64,000 bases of DNA, taken from CAVVYA01 sp963752345. GTDB lineage: Bacteria; Pseudomonadota; Alphaproteobacteria; SMXQ01. The translations under genes and the position numbers were made by a program. The notes under the pieces are model-generated. The model was not told where the DNA came from. It worked only from the letters and a program-made list of their open reading frames with translations, and did not search any database. The stretch covers positions 1-64,000 of the forward strand of contig CAVVYA010000020.1 of the NCBI GenBank assembly GCA_963752345.1. The letters are read 5' to 3'. Positions 1 through 9,119 of the stretch are shown here, piece after piece (the stretch's first letter is position 1; the number at the start of each line of letters is the position of its first letter).

Positions 1-1
1 C

Positions 2-965
2 GGCTTCAATGCCGCCGTGCTCGACCTGATCGGCTGCGAATCGACCACCGGCTTGATCGTCGGCGAGATTCCGCCGGGCAAGTCGACCGAACCTGTGAAG
101 CAGATCTTCGACGAGAATATCTACATCGTCTCGGGCACGGGTTCCTGCACCATCGAGATCGGCGGCGATACCACCTCGTTCGAGTGGGGGCCGCGCAGCA
201 TGTTCGCGATTCCGCTCAACTGCCGCTACCGCCTGCACAACGGCAGCGGGCGCGACCCGGTGCGCTTCTTCAGCAGCAACATGCTGCCGATCGTCTACAA
301 CCTGTTCCGCGACACCAAGTTCATCTTCAACACGCCTTATGAGTTCGGCCGCGTGCCGTCGGAAAAGGAAGCGCTCGACGCCGTGCTCTACAAGCCCGAC
401 GACACGCACGAGCACACCGCCGTCAATCTCTACGACACGCTGTTCGTGCCCGACGTGCTCGGCGTGCCGCGCAGCACCTTCAAGGAGCGCGGCGAGGGCG
501 TGAGCTGCGTTTATTTCGAGATGGCCGGCAGCGTCATCTCGGCCCATGTCGCCGAAATCCCCGGCCACAAGTTCTTCCGTCCGCACCGTCACGGCCCCGC
601 CGCCTTCGTGTTCACCCTGGGCGGTCCGGGCTATTCCCTGATGTGGCGCGAGGACGGCGACAAGATCGAGCGCTTCGACTGGCCGGAGGACGACATCGGC
701 GTCGATCGTGCCGCCGAACATGTGGTGGCACGGCCATTTCGCCACGGGCGACAACGTGCTGACGCTGGCGATCAAGCCGCGCTCGCGCTTCGTGCCGCTC
801 AACCACCTCTACGACAAGAGCCACAAGAACGTGAAAGAGGGCGGCACCGTGCGCCGCTATCAGGACTTCGACGAGTCGCTGCGCAAATGGATCTGGCAGA
901 CCTTCGTCGACGAGTGCAAGAAGCAGGGCAAGGTGCCGGTCGAGCCGGAGCTCGTCGACGCCTGA
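2..965 (+). CDS. bicupin protein, paralog 1 (5' end outside window; frameshifted)
   Basis: The reading frame is already open at the window edge, so the N-terminus is missing. It encodes two cupin barrels. The second carries the metal-type motif PHRHG followed, after the shift, by WWHGH, which would supply a His-x-His plus His ligand set. It is clearly related to the genes at 3660 and 5922. The frame breaks near 701: one extra base after the codons for DDIGV separates them from IVPPNMWWHGHF, and the new frame runs to the stop at 965. Substrate unknown; cupins of this layout may be dioxygenases, isomerases or lyases. A strong terminator follows, so this gene ends its own transcript. Confidence 0.75.
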
Positions 966-990
966 TCTGCGTTGCAGCGGGAAGCAGAAG

Positions 991-1018
991 CAAGGGGCCG
1001 CAAGGCCCCTTGTTTTTT
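991..1018 (+). terminator. intrinsic terminator after bicupin 1
   Basis: A perfect 9-bp stem (CAAGGGGCC / GGCCCCTTG) with a GCAA tetraloop is followed at once by six T. It lies 26 bases after the bicupin stop codon. Confidence 0.92.
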
Positions 1019-1048
1019 GTGCGCGCGGCTGCCCGCGTCAACGACACC

Positions 1049-1097
1049 CGTAAACCCTATCTCCGGGCTGAACACCAAGCCGGGCCGTGGGGGTATT
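1049..1097 (+). repeat. 49-bp direct repeat, copy 1
   Basis: This 49-base sequence, beginning CGTAAACCCTATC and ending GTGGGGGTATT, recurs identically at 1184-1232, 135 bases downstream. It sits between the bicupin terminator and the 3' end of the MFS gene. It could be one and a bit units of a 135-bp tandem repeat or part of an interspersed element. Translations in this region are not credible genes. Confidence 0.85.
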
Positions 1098-1183
1098 CGG
1101 TATGGTATCGGGGTAACGCGCCTGCAACAGAAGGACTGTTGGAGATCGAGCCGCTGATGACGGCTGCAAGAGGCGACAGGGCG

Positions 1184-1232
1184 CGTAAACCCTATCTCCG
1201 GGCTGAACACCAAGCCGGGCCGTGGGGGTATT
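1184..1232 (+). repeat. 49-bp direct repeat, copy 2
   Basis: Identical copy of 1049-1097. The DNA between the copies (1098-1183) contains no recognisable gene, so the whole 970-1257 gap holds the terminator plus this repeat pair and nothing else I can identify. Confidence 0.85.
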
Positions 1233-1257
1233 GGATGGTAAAAAGCACAGTGCTGCG

Positions 1258-2467
1258 TCAGCGGCCGAGCATTTGAATCCGCGTCTTGCGGTTGAGCACG
1301 AAGGCGGCGACGCCGAAGATGAGGCACAGAGCTGCGCCGGTGCCGACGATCAGCAGCACCGGCCCGGGCGTGCCGTCGGCGAGAAAGCCGTAGGCCTGCG
1401 AGGACAGCCCGCCGCAGAACAGCTGCGAGAACACGCCGATGCCCGCGGCGGTGCCGGCGAGCTCCGGCACGGTGCGGATGGCGCCGGCCTGGGCGTTGGG
1501 CATGGCAATGCCCTGGGACATGCTGACGAACAGGCCGGGCACGAACAGGGTGATCGGCGTCACGATGCCGGCCAGGATGAAGCCGCTGAGTACCCGCGAC
1601 GGCGACCACCAGGATGGTCGAGCCGGCAAGCACCATATGGTCGATGGCGACCCGGCCGCTGAGCCGGCTGGAGATCCAGTTGCCGAAGCAATAGCCAGCG
1701 GCGAACAGCAGGAAATAAAAGCCGTATTCCGTCGCCGGCCGGCCCAGGTAATCCATCATCAGGAAGGCGGAGCCCGACGCCAGGCCGAAGAACGCGCCGG
1801 AGGACAGGCCGGACTGCAGCACGTAGGCCATGAACAGCGGCCGCTGCAGCAACTGGCCGAAGCCGCGCAGGATGGCCGGTCCTTGGGTGGCGCGTTTGTC
1901 GCGCCCGTGGGTCTCGTGCAGCGTGACATAGGCTGCCACGAGAATGACGATGCCGGCCGCGAAGGCGAATCCGAAGACGGCGCGCCAGCTCAGGGTATCG
2001 GCCAGGAAACCGCCGAGCGGCGGCGCGATCATCGGCCCCAGCGTGTAAGCCATGGTGAGATAGGCGATCGCCTGGACCAGCCGTTCCGGGCCGTAGGCGT
2101 CGCGCGCGATGGCGCGTGCCAGGGCGATGCCGCAGCCGGCGCCGACCGCCTGGATCAGTCGGCCGAGAACGAGCAATTCGATGGTGGGTGCCAGGGCGGC
2201 CAGGGCGATGCCGACCAGGAACAGCACAAGTCCGGTGAGCAGCACCGGGCGGCGGCCGTAGCGATCGGACAGCGCGCCATAGACCAGGGTGGTGAAGGCC
2301 ATGGTCAGCAGGGTGACGCTGAAAGTGAACTGCGCCAGCGCGTCGGAAATGCCGAACGCCGCCTTGACCTGAGGCATCGAGGGCAGGAACAGGTGAACCG
2401 AAAGCGGACCGACCAGCGTGATCGCGGCGAGCGCAACGGCAAACAACGTGCTGGGCGGCTTGGGCAT
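1258..2467 (-). CDS. Bcr/CflA-like MFS drug transporter (frameshifted)
   Basis: About 400 residues in two frames make a 12-helix major facilitator. The loop 2-3 signature appears as GALSDRYGRRPVLL, and the C-terminal part continues through SGFILAGIVTPITLFVPG. These proteins export small hydrophobic compounds by proton antiport at the inner membrane. Start is the ATG of MPKPPSTLF, just before the first helix. The frame breaks at the CCC run at 1593-1595, where one extra base separates LVVAVAG from LSGFILAG. It is transcribed divergently from the LysR gene at 2586, the usual layout for a regulator and its target pump. Substrate cannot be told from sequence. Confidence 0.82.
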
Positions 2468-2495
2468 GTCACCGGGAAGGGCGGGATATGAAGGC

Positions 2496-2508
2496 TTGAT
2501 CCGTTCAA
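2496..2508. promoter_or_regulatory. candidate LysR operator (T-N11-A dyad)
   Basis: TTGATCCGTTCAA fits the T-N11-A form with a 4-bp dyad and lies in the 118-base gap between the divergent MFS and LysR starts. It is a short match and could occur by chance. Confidence 0.4.
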
Positions 2509-2585
2509 TAGCGTCACGGCATGATGAATGAAAGGAAATAGCACCGGGCCTGTCGAAACGGTCACAGGCGCTCAGGGAGCGAGAT

Positions 2586-3533
2586 ATGCGCGATGCGGCG
2601 GGAATGGAAGTGTTCATCCGGGTGGTCGAGAAGGGCAGCTTCTCGGCCGCCGCGGTCGAGCTCAACCTGACGCCGTCGGCGGTCAGCAAGCAGGTCAGCC
2701 GGCTCGAATCCGAGCTCGGCGTGCGCCTGATCAACCGCTCGACCCACGAATTCAACCTGACCGAGGCGGGCAAGATCTACCACGGCCGCTGCCTCAAGAT
2801 ACTGCATGACATCGAACAGGCGCGCGATGCGGTGCAGGAGGCCAACGCCACCCTGTCGGGCACCCTCAAGCTGCATGTCACGCCGGGCACCGGGCAGTTG
2901 ATGATCCTGCCTCATCTCAACCGCTTCCTGCGCGAACATCCCGGTCTGTCGGTCGATCTGCAGGTCGAGCCGGACTATGTGGACGTGCTGCAGGGCGGCC
3001 TCGATCTCTCAATTCGCAGCGGTACCGACGACGATTCGAACCTGCGCTACACCAGCATCGAATGCCGGCCGCTGGCGCCGGTGAAATACCTGATCTGCGC
3101 CGCGCCGGATTATTTCCGGCGCAAGGGCAAGCCCGAGGAGCCGCGCGACCTGGTGCGTCACGACTGCGTCATCTATGCGAGCCAGCCATCGGCGGACCGT
3201 TGGTGGTTCAGCGATGGTCCCAAGCGTTACGCGATCAACGTCACCGGCCGTTTCCGCGCCGATGACTGGTCGGCTGTCCACAATGCCGCGGTCGAGGGCG
3301 TCGGCATCGCCAGGCTGCTGGCTCTCGAGGCGACGCCCAGCCTGCTGCGCAACCAGCTCGAGGTGATTTTCGAGCAGCAGACGGTGTGCGATCGCCGTTT
3401 ATGGGCCTTTTACCCGCGCAGCCGCCATATGCCGCGCAAGGTCGCGGCCTTTCTCGAATGCCTGACCAGCGCCTTTGGTGCGGTGCCGCAAAACCGTGTT
3501 TCCGCAGCGGGTATTGACTTTCCGGCACAATAA
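2586..3533 (+). CDS. LysR-family transcriptional regulator
   Basis: 315 residues, the normal family length. Residues 1-65 form the winged helix-turn-helix with the motif TPSAVSKQVSRLE; the rest is the two-lobed effector domain with the conserved DLSIRSG stretch. The ATG follows a GGGAGCGAG Shine-Dalgarno. LysR regulators usually control the divergent neighbour and sense a pathway metabolite, so the MFS pump is the likely target. The bicupin-Bug-UbiD cluster beginning 127 bases downstream in the same direction is a second candidate. Effector unknown. Confidence 0.9.
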   Translation: MRDAAGMEVFIRVVEKGSFSAAAVELNLTPSAVSKQVSRLESELGVRLINRSTHEFNLTEAGKIYHGRCLKILHDIEQARDAVQEANATLSGTLKLHVTPGTGQLMILPHLNRFLREHPGLSVDLQVEPDYVDVLQGGLDLSIRSGTDDDSNLRYTSIECRPLAPVKYLICAAPDYFRRKGKPEEPRDLVRHDCVIYASQPSADRWWFSDGPKRYAINVTGRFRADDWSAVHNAAVEGVGIARLLALEATPSLLRNQLEVIFEQQTVCDRRLWAFYPRSRHMPRKVAAFLECLTSAFGAVPQNRVSAAGIDFPAQ

Positions 3534-3659
3534 GTTTCCCCTTCCAAGACTTCACCAACCAGGCCGCCGCGCTCTATCGTGATCCCGGATTCGGGTCGCA
3601 GGCGCGTCCCGGCACTCCTGGCGTACGCGCCCATCATCGAAATACGAGGAGTTCGTCCC

Positions 3660-4757
3660 TTGGATACACCCGCGACCACATCGAAATTTCTGCTCGACCC
3701 CTATATGGACTGGGTCAAGGGCGAAGGCATTCCCATCGTCGAGGATTTCGGCGTCGACCTGCTGGCGGTGAAGACGGCCAAATGGGCGCGCTTCGGCGTC
3801 GACGGCGCGGCCATCCATATGAAGGGCCGCGGCGACTTCATGCAGATGTTCGTCATCGACCTGCCGGCCGGCGGCAAGACCGAGCCGCAGAAGCATCTGT
3901 TCGAAGAAGTGATCTATGTGCTCGATGGTCACGGCTCGACCACGGTCGAAGCCGCGGACGGCCGCAAGCACACCTTCGAATGGGGCCCCAAGAGCCTGTT
4001 CGCCCTGCCGCTCAATGCCCGCTACCAGCATTTCAACGGCTCGGGCAGCGAGAGGGCGCGGCTCTGCTCGGCGACCAATCTGCCGATGATGCTGAACATC
4101 TTCCACAACGAGGGATTCGTCTTCGACAATCCCTACCAGTTTCCCGAGCGCGAAGGCGAAGGCCGTTTCTTCTCTGGCGAAGGTGAATTCCTTCCGGTCC
4201 GTCCCGGCCGCCACATGTGGGAGACCAATTTCATCCCCGACCTATCGTCGTTCGAGCTGCGCGGCTGGAAGGAGCGCGGCGCCGGCGGCAGTTCGATCGT
4301 GTTCAGCTTCGCCGATGGCCTGATGCACTCGCACAGCTCGGAGATGCCGGTCGGCACCTATAAGAAGGGCCATCGTCACGGCGCCGACTTCCACGTCTTC
4401 TGCGTGCATGGCACCGGTTATTCCCTGCTGTGGTATCCGGACAACAAGGATTACGTGCGCGTCGACTGGAAGCATGGCGTCGTCTTCGCGCCGCCCGACG
4501 GCATGTTCCACCAGCACTTCAACACCAACCCGACGCCGGCGCGCTACCTCGCCATCGCGGTCGGCAGCCAGCGCTATCCCTTCGTCGAATCCAAGCGCCG
4601 CCTGTTCGACTTCGGCGTCGACACTTCGGTGAAGGACGGCGGCAACCAGATCGAATACGAGGACCAGGATCCCCGTATCCACGAGATCTACCTGAAGGAA
4701 CTCGCCAAGACCGGCGTGCAGTCCAAGATGGGCCAGTTCATCAAGGAACCCGCGTAA
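3660..4757 (+). CDS. bicupin protein, paralog 2 (intact)
   Basis: 365 residues from a TTG start chosen because GAGGAG lies eight bases upstream; an in-frame GTG at 3579 has no such site. This is the only intact member of the three related bicupins. The N-terminal barrel has a degenerate metal site (QKHLFEE). The C-terminal barrel keeps KKGHRHG and MFHQHF, so metal is probably bound there. The C-terminus ends in a conserved block with QIEYEDQDPRIHEIY, shared with paralog 3. I know of database labels such as ethanolamine ammonia-lyase activator for relatives but do not rely on them. Location with a Bug receptor next door suggests a step in organic-acid catabolism. Confidence 0.85.
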   Translation: MDTPATTSKFLLDPYMDWVKGEGIPIVEDFGVDLLAVKTAKWARFGVDGAAIHMKGRGDFMQMFVIDLPAGGKTEPQKHLFEEVIYVLDGHGSTTVEAADGRKHTFEWGPKSLFALPLNARYQHFNGSGSERARLCSATNLPMMLNIFHNEGFVFDNPYQFPEREGEGRFFSGEGEFLPVRPGRHMWETNFIPDLSSFELRGWKERGAGGSSIVFSFADGLMHSHSSEMPVGTYKKGHRHGADFHVFCVHGTGYSLLWYPDNKDYVRVDWKHGVVFAPPDGMFHQHFNTNPTPARYLAIAVGSQRYPFVESKRRLFDFGVDTSVKDGGNQIEYEDQDPRIHEIYLKELAKTGVQSKMGQFIKEPA

Positions 4758-4763
4758 AACATG

Positions 4764-4800
4764 CGCCGCGCGGGGCACCGAGAAGCTTCCCCGCGCGGCG
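4764..4800 (+). other. intercistronic hairpin
   Basis: A perfect 12-bp inverted repeat (CGCCGCGCGGGG / CCCCGCGCGGCG) with a 13-base loop lies between bicupin 2 and the Bug receptor gene. There is no T run, so it is more likely an RNA-stability or processing element, or a leaky terminator, than a full stop. Confidence 0.7.
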
Positions 4801-4873
4801 ATACCCACAATCGAGAAGCCGACTAAGGCTTCCGCGACGTCACAGGCAAACAGGCTTCACAAGGGAGCGAACA

Positions 4874-5899
4874 ATGGCAGCCAACACATACGCACGGGCG
4901 GCTCTGATCGGGGCCGCCGCCGTCCTGATGACCGCCGGTGCGGCAGCGGCCCAATCGGTCGCCGATTTCTACAAGGGCAAGACGGTGACCCTCACCATCG
5001 GCACCGATGCCGGCGGTGGTTACGACCAATACGCCCGCACGCTCGCCCGCCACATGGGCCGGCACATCCCCGGCAATCCCAGCTTCGTCGCCAAGAACAT
5101 GCCGGGCGCCGGCGGACTGATGGCCAACAACCGCATTTATAAGATCGCGCCGAAGGACGGCACCGAATTCGGCACCGCGCACCGCGGCATTCCGATCCTG
5201 CCGCTGCTCGGCCAGGCCGACGATTACGACGCATCGAAATTCACCTGGATCGGCAGCATGAACCAGGAAATCTCGGTCTGTTATTCCTGGCATACCAACC
5301 CCGTGAAGACCTTCGAGGATCTGCGGAACACCCAGCTCATCGTCGGCACCACCGGCAAGGGCGCCGATCTCAGCAGCTTCGAGCAGCCGCTGATCAACCT
5401 GCTCGGCGCCAAGCTCAAGGTCATCCACGGCTACGAAGGCGGCCAGAACATCGACCGCGCGGTCGAACAGGGCGAGATCCAGGGACGCTGCGGCGTGTCG
5501 TGGTCGAGCATGAAGGCGCGCAACACCCAGTGGATCAGGGACAAGAAGGTCAACATTCTGGTGCAGCTCGGCATCGGCAAGCACGAAGACCTGCCGAACG
5601 TCCCGACGTCGCAGGACTTCGCCAAGTCGCCGGAGGACAAGATCATCCTCGACCTGCTGCTGACGCCGCAACTGATCGGCCGGCCCTATTTCGCGCCGCC
5701 GGGCATTCCGGCCGATCGCGCCCGCGCCTTGCGCGACGCCTTCAACGCGACGCTGGCAGACCCCGAGCTGTTGGCCGAAGCCGCCAAGCAGAAGCTCGAG
5801 ATCGAGCTGATCAAGGGCGAGCAGATCGAGAAGTTGATCAACCAAGCGTACGCGGCCCCAGCGCCGGTCATCGCCAAGGCGCGCGAAGCCATCAAATAA
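4874..5899 (+). CDS. Bug (TctC-family) periplasmic solute receptor 1
   Basis: 341 residues. A signal peptide of about 26 residues ends in GAAAAQS, then the mature protein starts with the family block FYKGKTVTLTIG and carries NMPGAGGL and IAPKDGT. Bug receptors bind carboxylated ligands in the periplasm, often through two ordered waters, and hand them to TctA/TctB-like permeases; no such permease lies nearby. Two cysteines, in SVCYSW and GRCGVSW, match positions in receptors 5 and 6 and could form a disulfide. The ATG follows AAGGGAGCG. Ligand unknown. Confidence 0.9.
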   Translation: MAANTYARAALIGAAAVLMTAGAAAAQSVADFYKGKTVTLTIGTDAGGGYDQYARTLARHMGRHIPGNPSFVAKNMPGAGGLMANNRIYKIAPKDGTEFGTAHRGIPILPLLGQADDYDASKFTWIGSMNQEISVCYSWHTNPVKTFEDLRNTQLIVGTTGKGADLSSFEQPLINLLGAKLKVIHGYEGGQNIDRAVEQGEIQGRCGVSWSSMKARNTQWIRDKKVNILVQLGIGKHEDLPNVPTSQDFAKSPEDKIILDLLLTPQLIGRPYFAPPGIPADRARALRDAFNATLADPELLAEAAKQKLEIELIKGEQIEKLINQAYAAPAPVIAKAREAIK

Positions 5900-5921
5900 G
5901 TGAGCGTAACAAGATCAATGA

Positions 5922-7053
5922 GTGAGCGTAGCAAACCACGACGCAGCGCGCCGGCACCCTCGAACTTCAAGTCGAGGATGTCGGCGCGCGAATTCTGACC
6001 GATCCCTATCTCGAATGGTCGGCGCGCGAGGGCGTGCCGATCTACGAGGATTTCGGATTGGACCTGCTGGCCCTGGAACTGCGGCCCTGGGCACGCTTCG
6101 GCCTCGATGGCGCCATCGCCCATGTCAAAGGCCGCGGCGACTTCCTCACGCTGTTCGTGCTGGAGATCCCGCCAGGCGGCCGCAGCGCCGAGCAGCAGCA
6201 CCTGTTCGAAGCGGTGGCCTACGGCCTGTCCGGTTCCGGCACCACGGTTGTCGAGACGGCCGATGGCGAGGAGCGGACCTTCGAATGGGGCGAGAAGAGT
6301 CTGTTCGCCGTGCCGCTCAATGCCAAATACCGCCACTTCAACGCCTCGGGCCGCGAACCCGCGCGTTTCGTCGTCGCCTGCAACTTCCCGGCGGTGATGA
6401 ACCTGTTCCACGACGAAGACTTCGTCTTCGCCAACCGCCACCGCTTTCCTCAGCGCGAAGGCGAAGCCCGACACTTCTCGGGCGACGGTGAGTTCGTGCC
6501 CGTGCGTTCCGGCCGCCACTATTGGGAAACCAATTTCGTGCCGGACCTCGAAGGGCTGCATCTCGAACCCTATACCGGGCGCGGCGCCGGCGGCACCAAC
6601 GTCAAGCTCATCCTGGCCGACGGCACCATGCATGCGCACGTCTCCGAAGTGCCGGCGGGTCGCTACAAGAAGGGCCACCGGCACGGGCCGGACGTGCATG
6701 TGTTCTGCGTCTGCGGCACCGGCTATTCGCTGCTGTGGTACGATGGTGAACCGGATTTCGTGCGCGTTGACTGGCGCCATGGCGTGGTCTACGCGCCGCC
6801 CGACCAGATGTTCCATCAGCACTTCCCGACCAGCCGGATTGCCGCGCGCTATCTCGCACTTGGCCATGGCAGCCTGCGCTATCCGTTCACTCAGGCGGTC
6901 AAGCAGATCTTCCTCGGCTCGGATGTCGACGTGAAGCGCGGCGGCAATCAGATCGAATACGGCGATCAGGACCCGCGCATTCACCAGATCTATCTCGAAG
7001 AACTCGCCAAGAGCGGCGTCGCGTGCCGGATGGAGGATTATCTCCCGGCGTGA
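5922..7053 (+). CDS. bicupin protein, paralog 3 (start region disturbed)
   Basis: About 375 residues, closely related to paralog 2 (KKGHRHG, MFHQHF and the QIEYGDQDPRIHQIY tail are all kept). The frame matching the homologous N-terminus (TDPYLEWSAREGVP) has no usable start upstream: only stops at 5923 and 5929. A GTG at 5922 joined by one extra base near 5936 would give a sensible start; otherwise translation would begin at the GTG at 6034, cutting off conserved residues. An 11-of-12 match direct repeat (5901-5912 and 5923-5934) lies exactly here and may have arisen with the disturbance. It sits between Bug receptor 1 and the gentisate-dioxygenase-like gene. Confidence 0.75.
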
Positions 7054-7105
7054 GTTTCGCGGCTCGCATGCGCGCAAGCGCTCGGATGATTAGCGGAGGA
7101 CGGCG

Positions 7106-8221
7106 ATGAGCGAAGTCGGTATCAAGAACATCAAATCCCTGCCGGAATTCGACAAGGACCTGGCCGCCATGCATATGCGCGGCCAGTGGCAGTATGACGC
7201 GCTGCTGGAGCGGCTGATCGGCGGCCCGCCGCCGGCCGGCAAGCCGCACATCTGGCACTGGCAGGCGGTTTACGAGAAGCTGCTCGAAGCCTGCGACGTC
7301 ATGCCGGAGAGCCTGACGGCGCGGCGCAATTTCTCCTTCCTCAATCCCGGCATCGAGCGCGGCGGTACGACCCAGACCCTGCTGATGGGCATGCAGATCG
7401 TCAAGCCGGGCGAGGTGGCCTGGGCCCATCGCCACACCATCGGCGCGCTGCGCCTCGTCATCCAGGGCGATTCCAAGCTCTACACCGCGGTCGACGGCGA
7501 GCCGATGATCATGGAGCCGAACGATCTGGTCCTGACGCCGAGCTGGGCCTGGCACGATCATCACAACGACAGCGCGCAGGATGCCATCTGGCTCGATGTG
7601 CTCGACGTGCCGCTGGTGCTGGGCCTCAATCAGGCGTTCTACGAGCCGTTCGGCCAGAGCACCCAGCCGTTGCGCGAGAGCACGGCGGAGTCGATCTCGG
7701 AGCGCGCCTCGCTGGTGCGCCCGGTGTGGGAGCGGCAGAAGACGAAGAACTTCCCGTTCCGCTATGCCTGGAAGGACGTCCTGCCGCACCTGGAGAGGAT
7801 GGCCGGCGCGGAGGGCACACCCTATGACGGCGTGGTGCTCGAATATGTCAATCCGATCACCGGCGGTTCGGCGCTCCCGACCATGGGCGTCTGGCTGCAT
7901 CACCTGAAGGCCGGCTTCGAGGGCAAGCAGCACCGCCGCACCTCGAGCGCCGTCTATTACGTCATCGAGGGCGAAGGCACCCTGATCGCCGGCGACCAGG
8001 AAATCCAGTGGGGCCCCCGTGATTCCTTCGTGGTGCCCAACTGGATGAATCACCGCATCCTCAACCGCTCCAAGGGCAATCGCGCCATCCTGTTCGCGGT
8101 CAACGACATCCCGCTGCTCGAGCCGCTCGGGCTGTTCCGCGAAGATCCGGAAAGCACCTTGCGCATGGCACCGCCGCCGGTCGTGCCCGGCGAACGGCCG
8201 GGCGTCCGCGTCCACAAATAA
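7106..8221 (+). CDS. gentisate 1,2-dioxygenase-like bicupin
   Basis: 371 residues with two cupin barrels in the arrangement of gentisate / 1-hydroxy-2-naphthoate / salicylate dioxygenases. The N-terminal barrel has the Fe(II) ligand set WAHRH (about residue 108) and WHDHH (about 149), and a long insert precedes the second barrel, which lacks a full ligand set. Such enzymes cleave the ring of ortho- or para-hydroxylated aromatic acids using Fe(II) and O2. The ATG follows GCGGAGG. It is 52 bases after bicupin 3 and 53 bases before the iron-oxygenase-like gene, so it is probably cotranscribed. Exact substrate is not decided by sequence. Confidence 0.85.
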   Translation: MSEVGIKNIKSLPEFDKDLAAMHMRGQWQYDALLERLIGGPPPAGKPHIWHWQAVYEKLLEACDVMPESLTARRNFSFLNPGIERGGTTQTLLMGMQIVKPGEVAWAHRHTIGALRLVIQGDSKLYTAVDGEPMIMEPNDLVLTPSWAWHDHHNDSAQDAIWLDVLDVPLVLGLNQAFYEPFGQSTQPLRESTAESISERASLVRPVWERQKTKNFPFRYAWKDVLPHLERMAGAEGTPYDGVVLEYVNPITGGSALPTMGVWLHHLKAGFEGKQHRRTSSAVYYVIEGEGTLIAGDQEIQWGPRDSFVVPNWMNHRILNRSKGNRAILFAVNDIPLLEPLGLFREDPESTLRMAPPPVVPGERPGVRVHK

Positions 8222-8274
8222 CAATCGATGAATTCGCGGCCGATCGCGCCGCCACCACACCAGGAGACAGTTTT

Positions 8275-8970
8275 ATGCACGGCACCAATCTTCAAGCGAC
8301 GCTCGATTCCACCATCAAGGCGGTGATGGACGACATTCGCTGGTTCGACTATTCGGCCAACCGCCTGACCAAGAAAGGTGCGGCGATCTATGTGCAGCAG
8401 CATGGCGTCTTCACCCGCCATAGCCGCCAGGCGTGGGCCTACGTCGTCGGCAATTGCCCCGAAGTGGACGTGCGGCGCTTCATCGTGCGCGAGAACCTGT
8501 TCGAGGAAGAGGGCTCCGACGAGAAGTCGCATTACCTGAAGCTCGTGCGCCTCGGCGTCCGCCTTGGCCTGACCGCCGAGCAAGTGCACAAGGCGCCCGC
8601 GCTGCCGACCACGCGGGCCGCCCTGCTGATCTGGGAGACTCTGACCAAGGACCGCCATTGGATCATCGGCTGCGCCGCCAAGGCGACGCTGGAGCAGGTC
8701 AATCAGACTCAGTGCGGCGACATGTCCAACGTGGAAGGCCATCGCTGGATGAAGAAGCTCGGCCTGACCAGGGAAGAGGTCGAATTCTGGCTCATGCACG
8801 ACGAGCTCGACAAGGAGCATGGCTCGGGCGCGTTCGCCGGGGTGCATCGCCACCTGCCCAACGCCCCTGGGCTCACCGAGAGCGACGTGATCCAGGCCGT
8901 GGAGGATTCCATCACCGCCTGGAAGATTTTCCTCGATGGCGTCGCCGACGAAGCGGAGAAGAACGGCTAG
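8275..8970 (+). CDS. heme-oxygenase-fold (TenA/PqqC-like) iron enzyme 1
   Basis: 231 residues, all-helical, of the iron-containing redox/PqqC-like group. Possible metal ligands are in RENLFEEEG (about residue 72) and KSHYLKL (about 84), and a third set may lie near the C-terminal EHGSG. Known members of this fold oxidise or decarboxylate small acids and amino acids with a di-iron or mono-iron site. The motif GNCPEVDVRRF links it to the gene at 35973 (GNCPHLEVRKY). The start has AGGAGAC upstream. Its stop codon TAG is the first part of the CTAG that opens the downstream repeat. Reaction unknown; a cofactor-free TenA role is less likely. Confidence 0.75.
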   Translation: MHGTNLQATLDSTIKAVMDDIRWFDYSANRLTKKGAAIYVQQHGVFTRHSRQAWAYVVGNCPEVDVRRFIVRENLFEEEGSDEKSHYLKLVRLGVRLGLTAEQVHKAPALPTTRAALLIWETLTKDRHWIIGCAAKATLEQVNQTQCGDMSNVEGHRWMKKLGLTREEVEFWLMHDELDKEHGSGAFAGVHRHLPNAPGLTESDVIQAVEDSITAWKIFLDGVADEAEKNG

Positions 8971-9070
8971 AGCGTTTTCCGCCGAAGGGGAAGCCGGTTC
9001 GGCGTAACCGCGATTCGATCAAGACTCGAGAGCATGGTCCGATTCCAGGGAAGCGGACCATGCACTAGTC
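8967..9070. repeat. CTAG-bounded intergenic repeat with terminal hairpin
   Basis: The segment opens with CTAGAGCGTTTTCCGCC and closes with a perfect 10-bp inverted repeat, GCATGGTCCG (9032-9041) and CGGACCATGC (9054-9063), followed by ACTAG. This resembles an interspersed repeat I remember from Hyphomicrobiales genomes, which is memory and not a search result. It separates the iron enzyme gene from ubiD and may act as an RNA stem-loop within the transcript. Confidence 0.6.
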
Positions 9071-9119
9071 TGAAGACCGACAGGAAGCGACCGAGAAGAG
9101 TCGAGACAAAGGACCAGGG

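Noticed and set aside
860..2773. 637-residue minus-strand frame
   Set aside because: It is the MFS gene read through on both sides; the real protein begins at 2467 and shifts frame near 1594.
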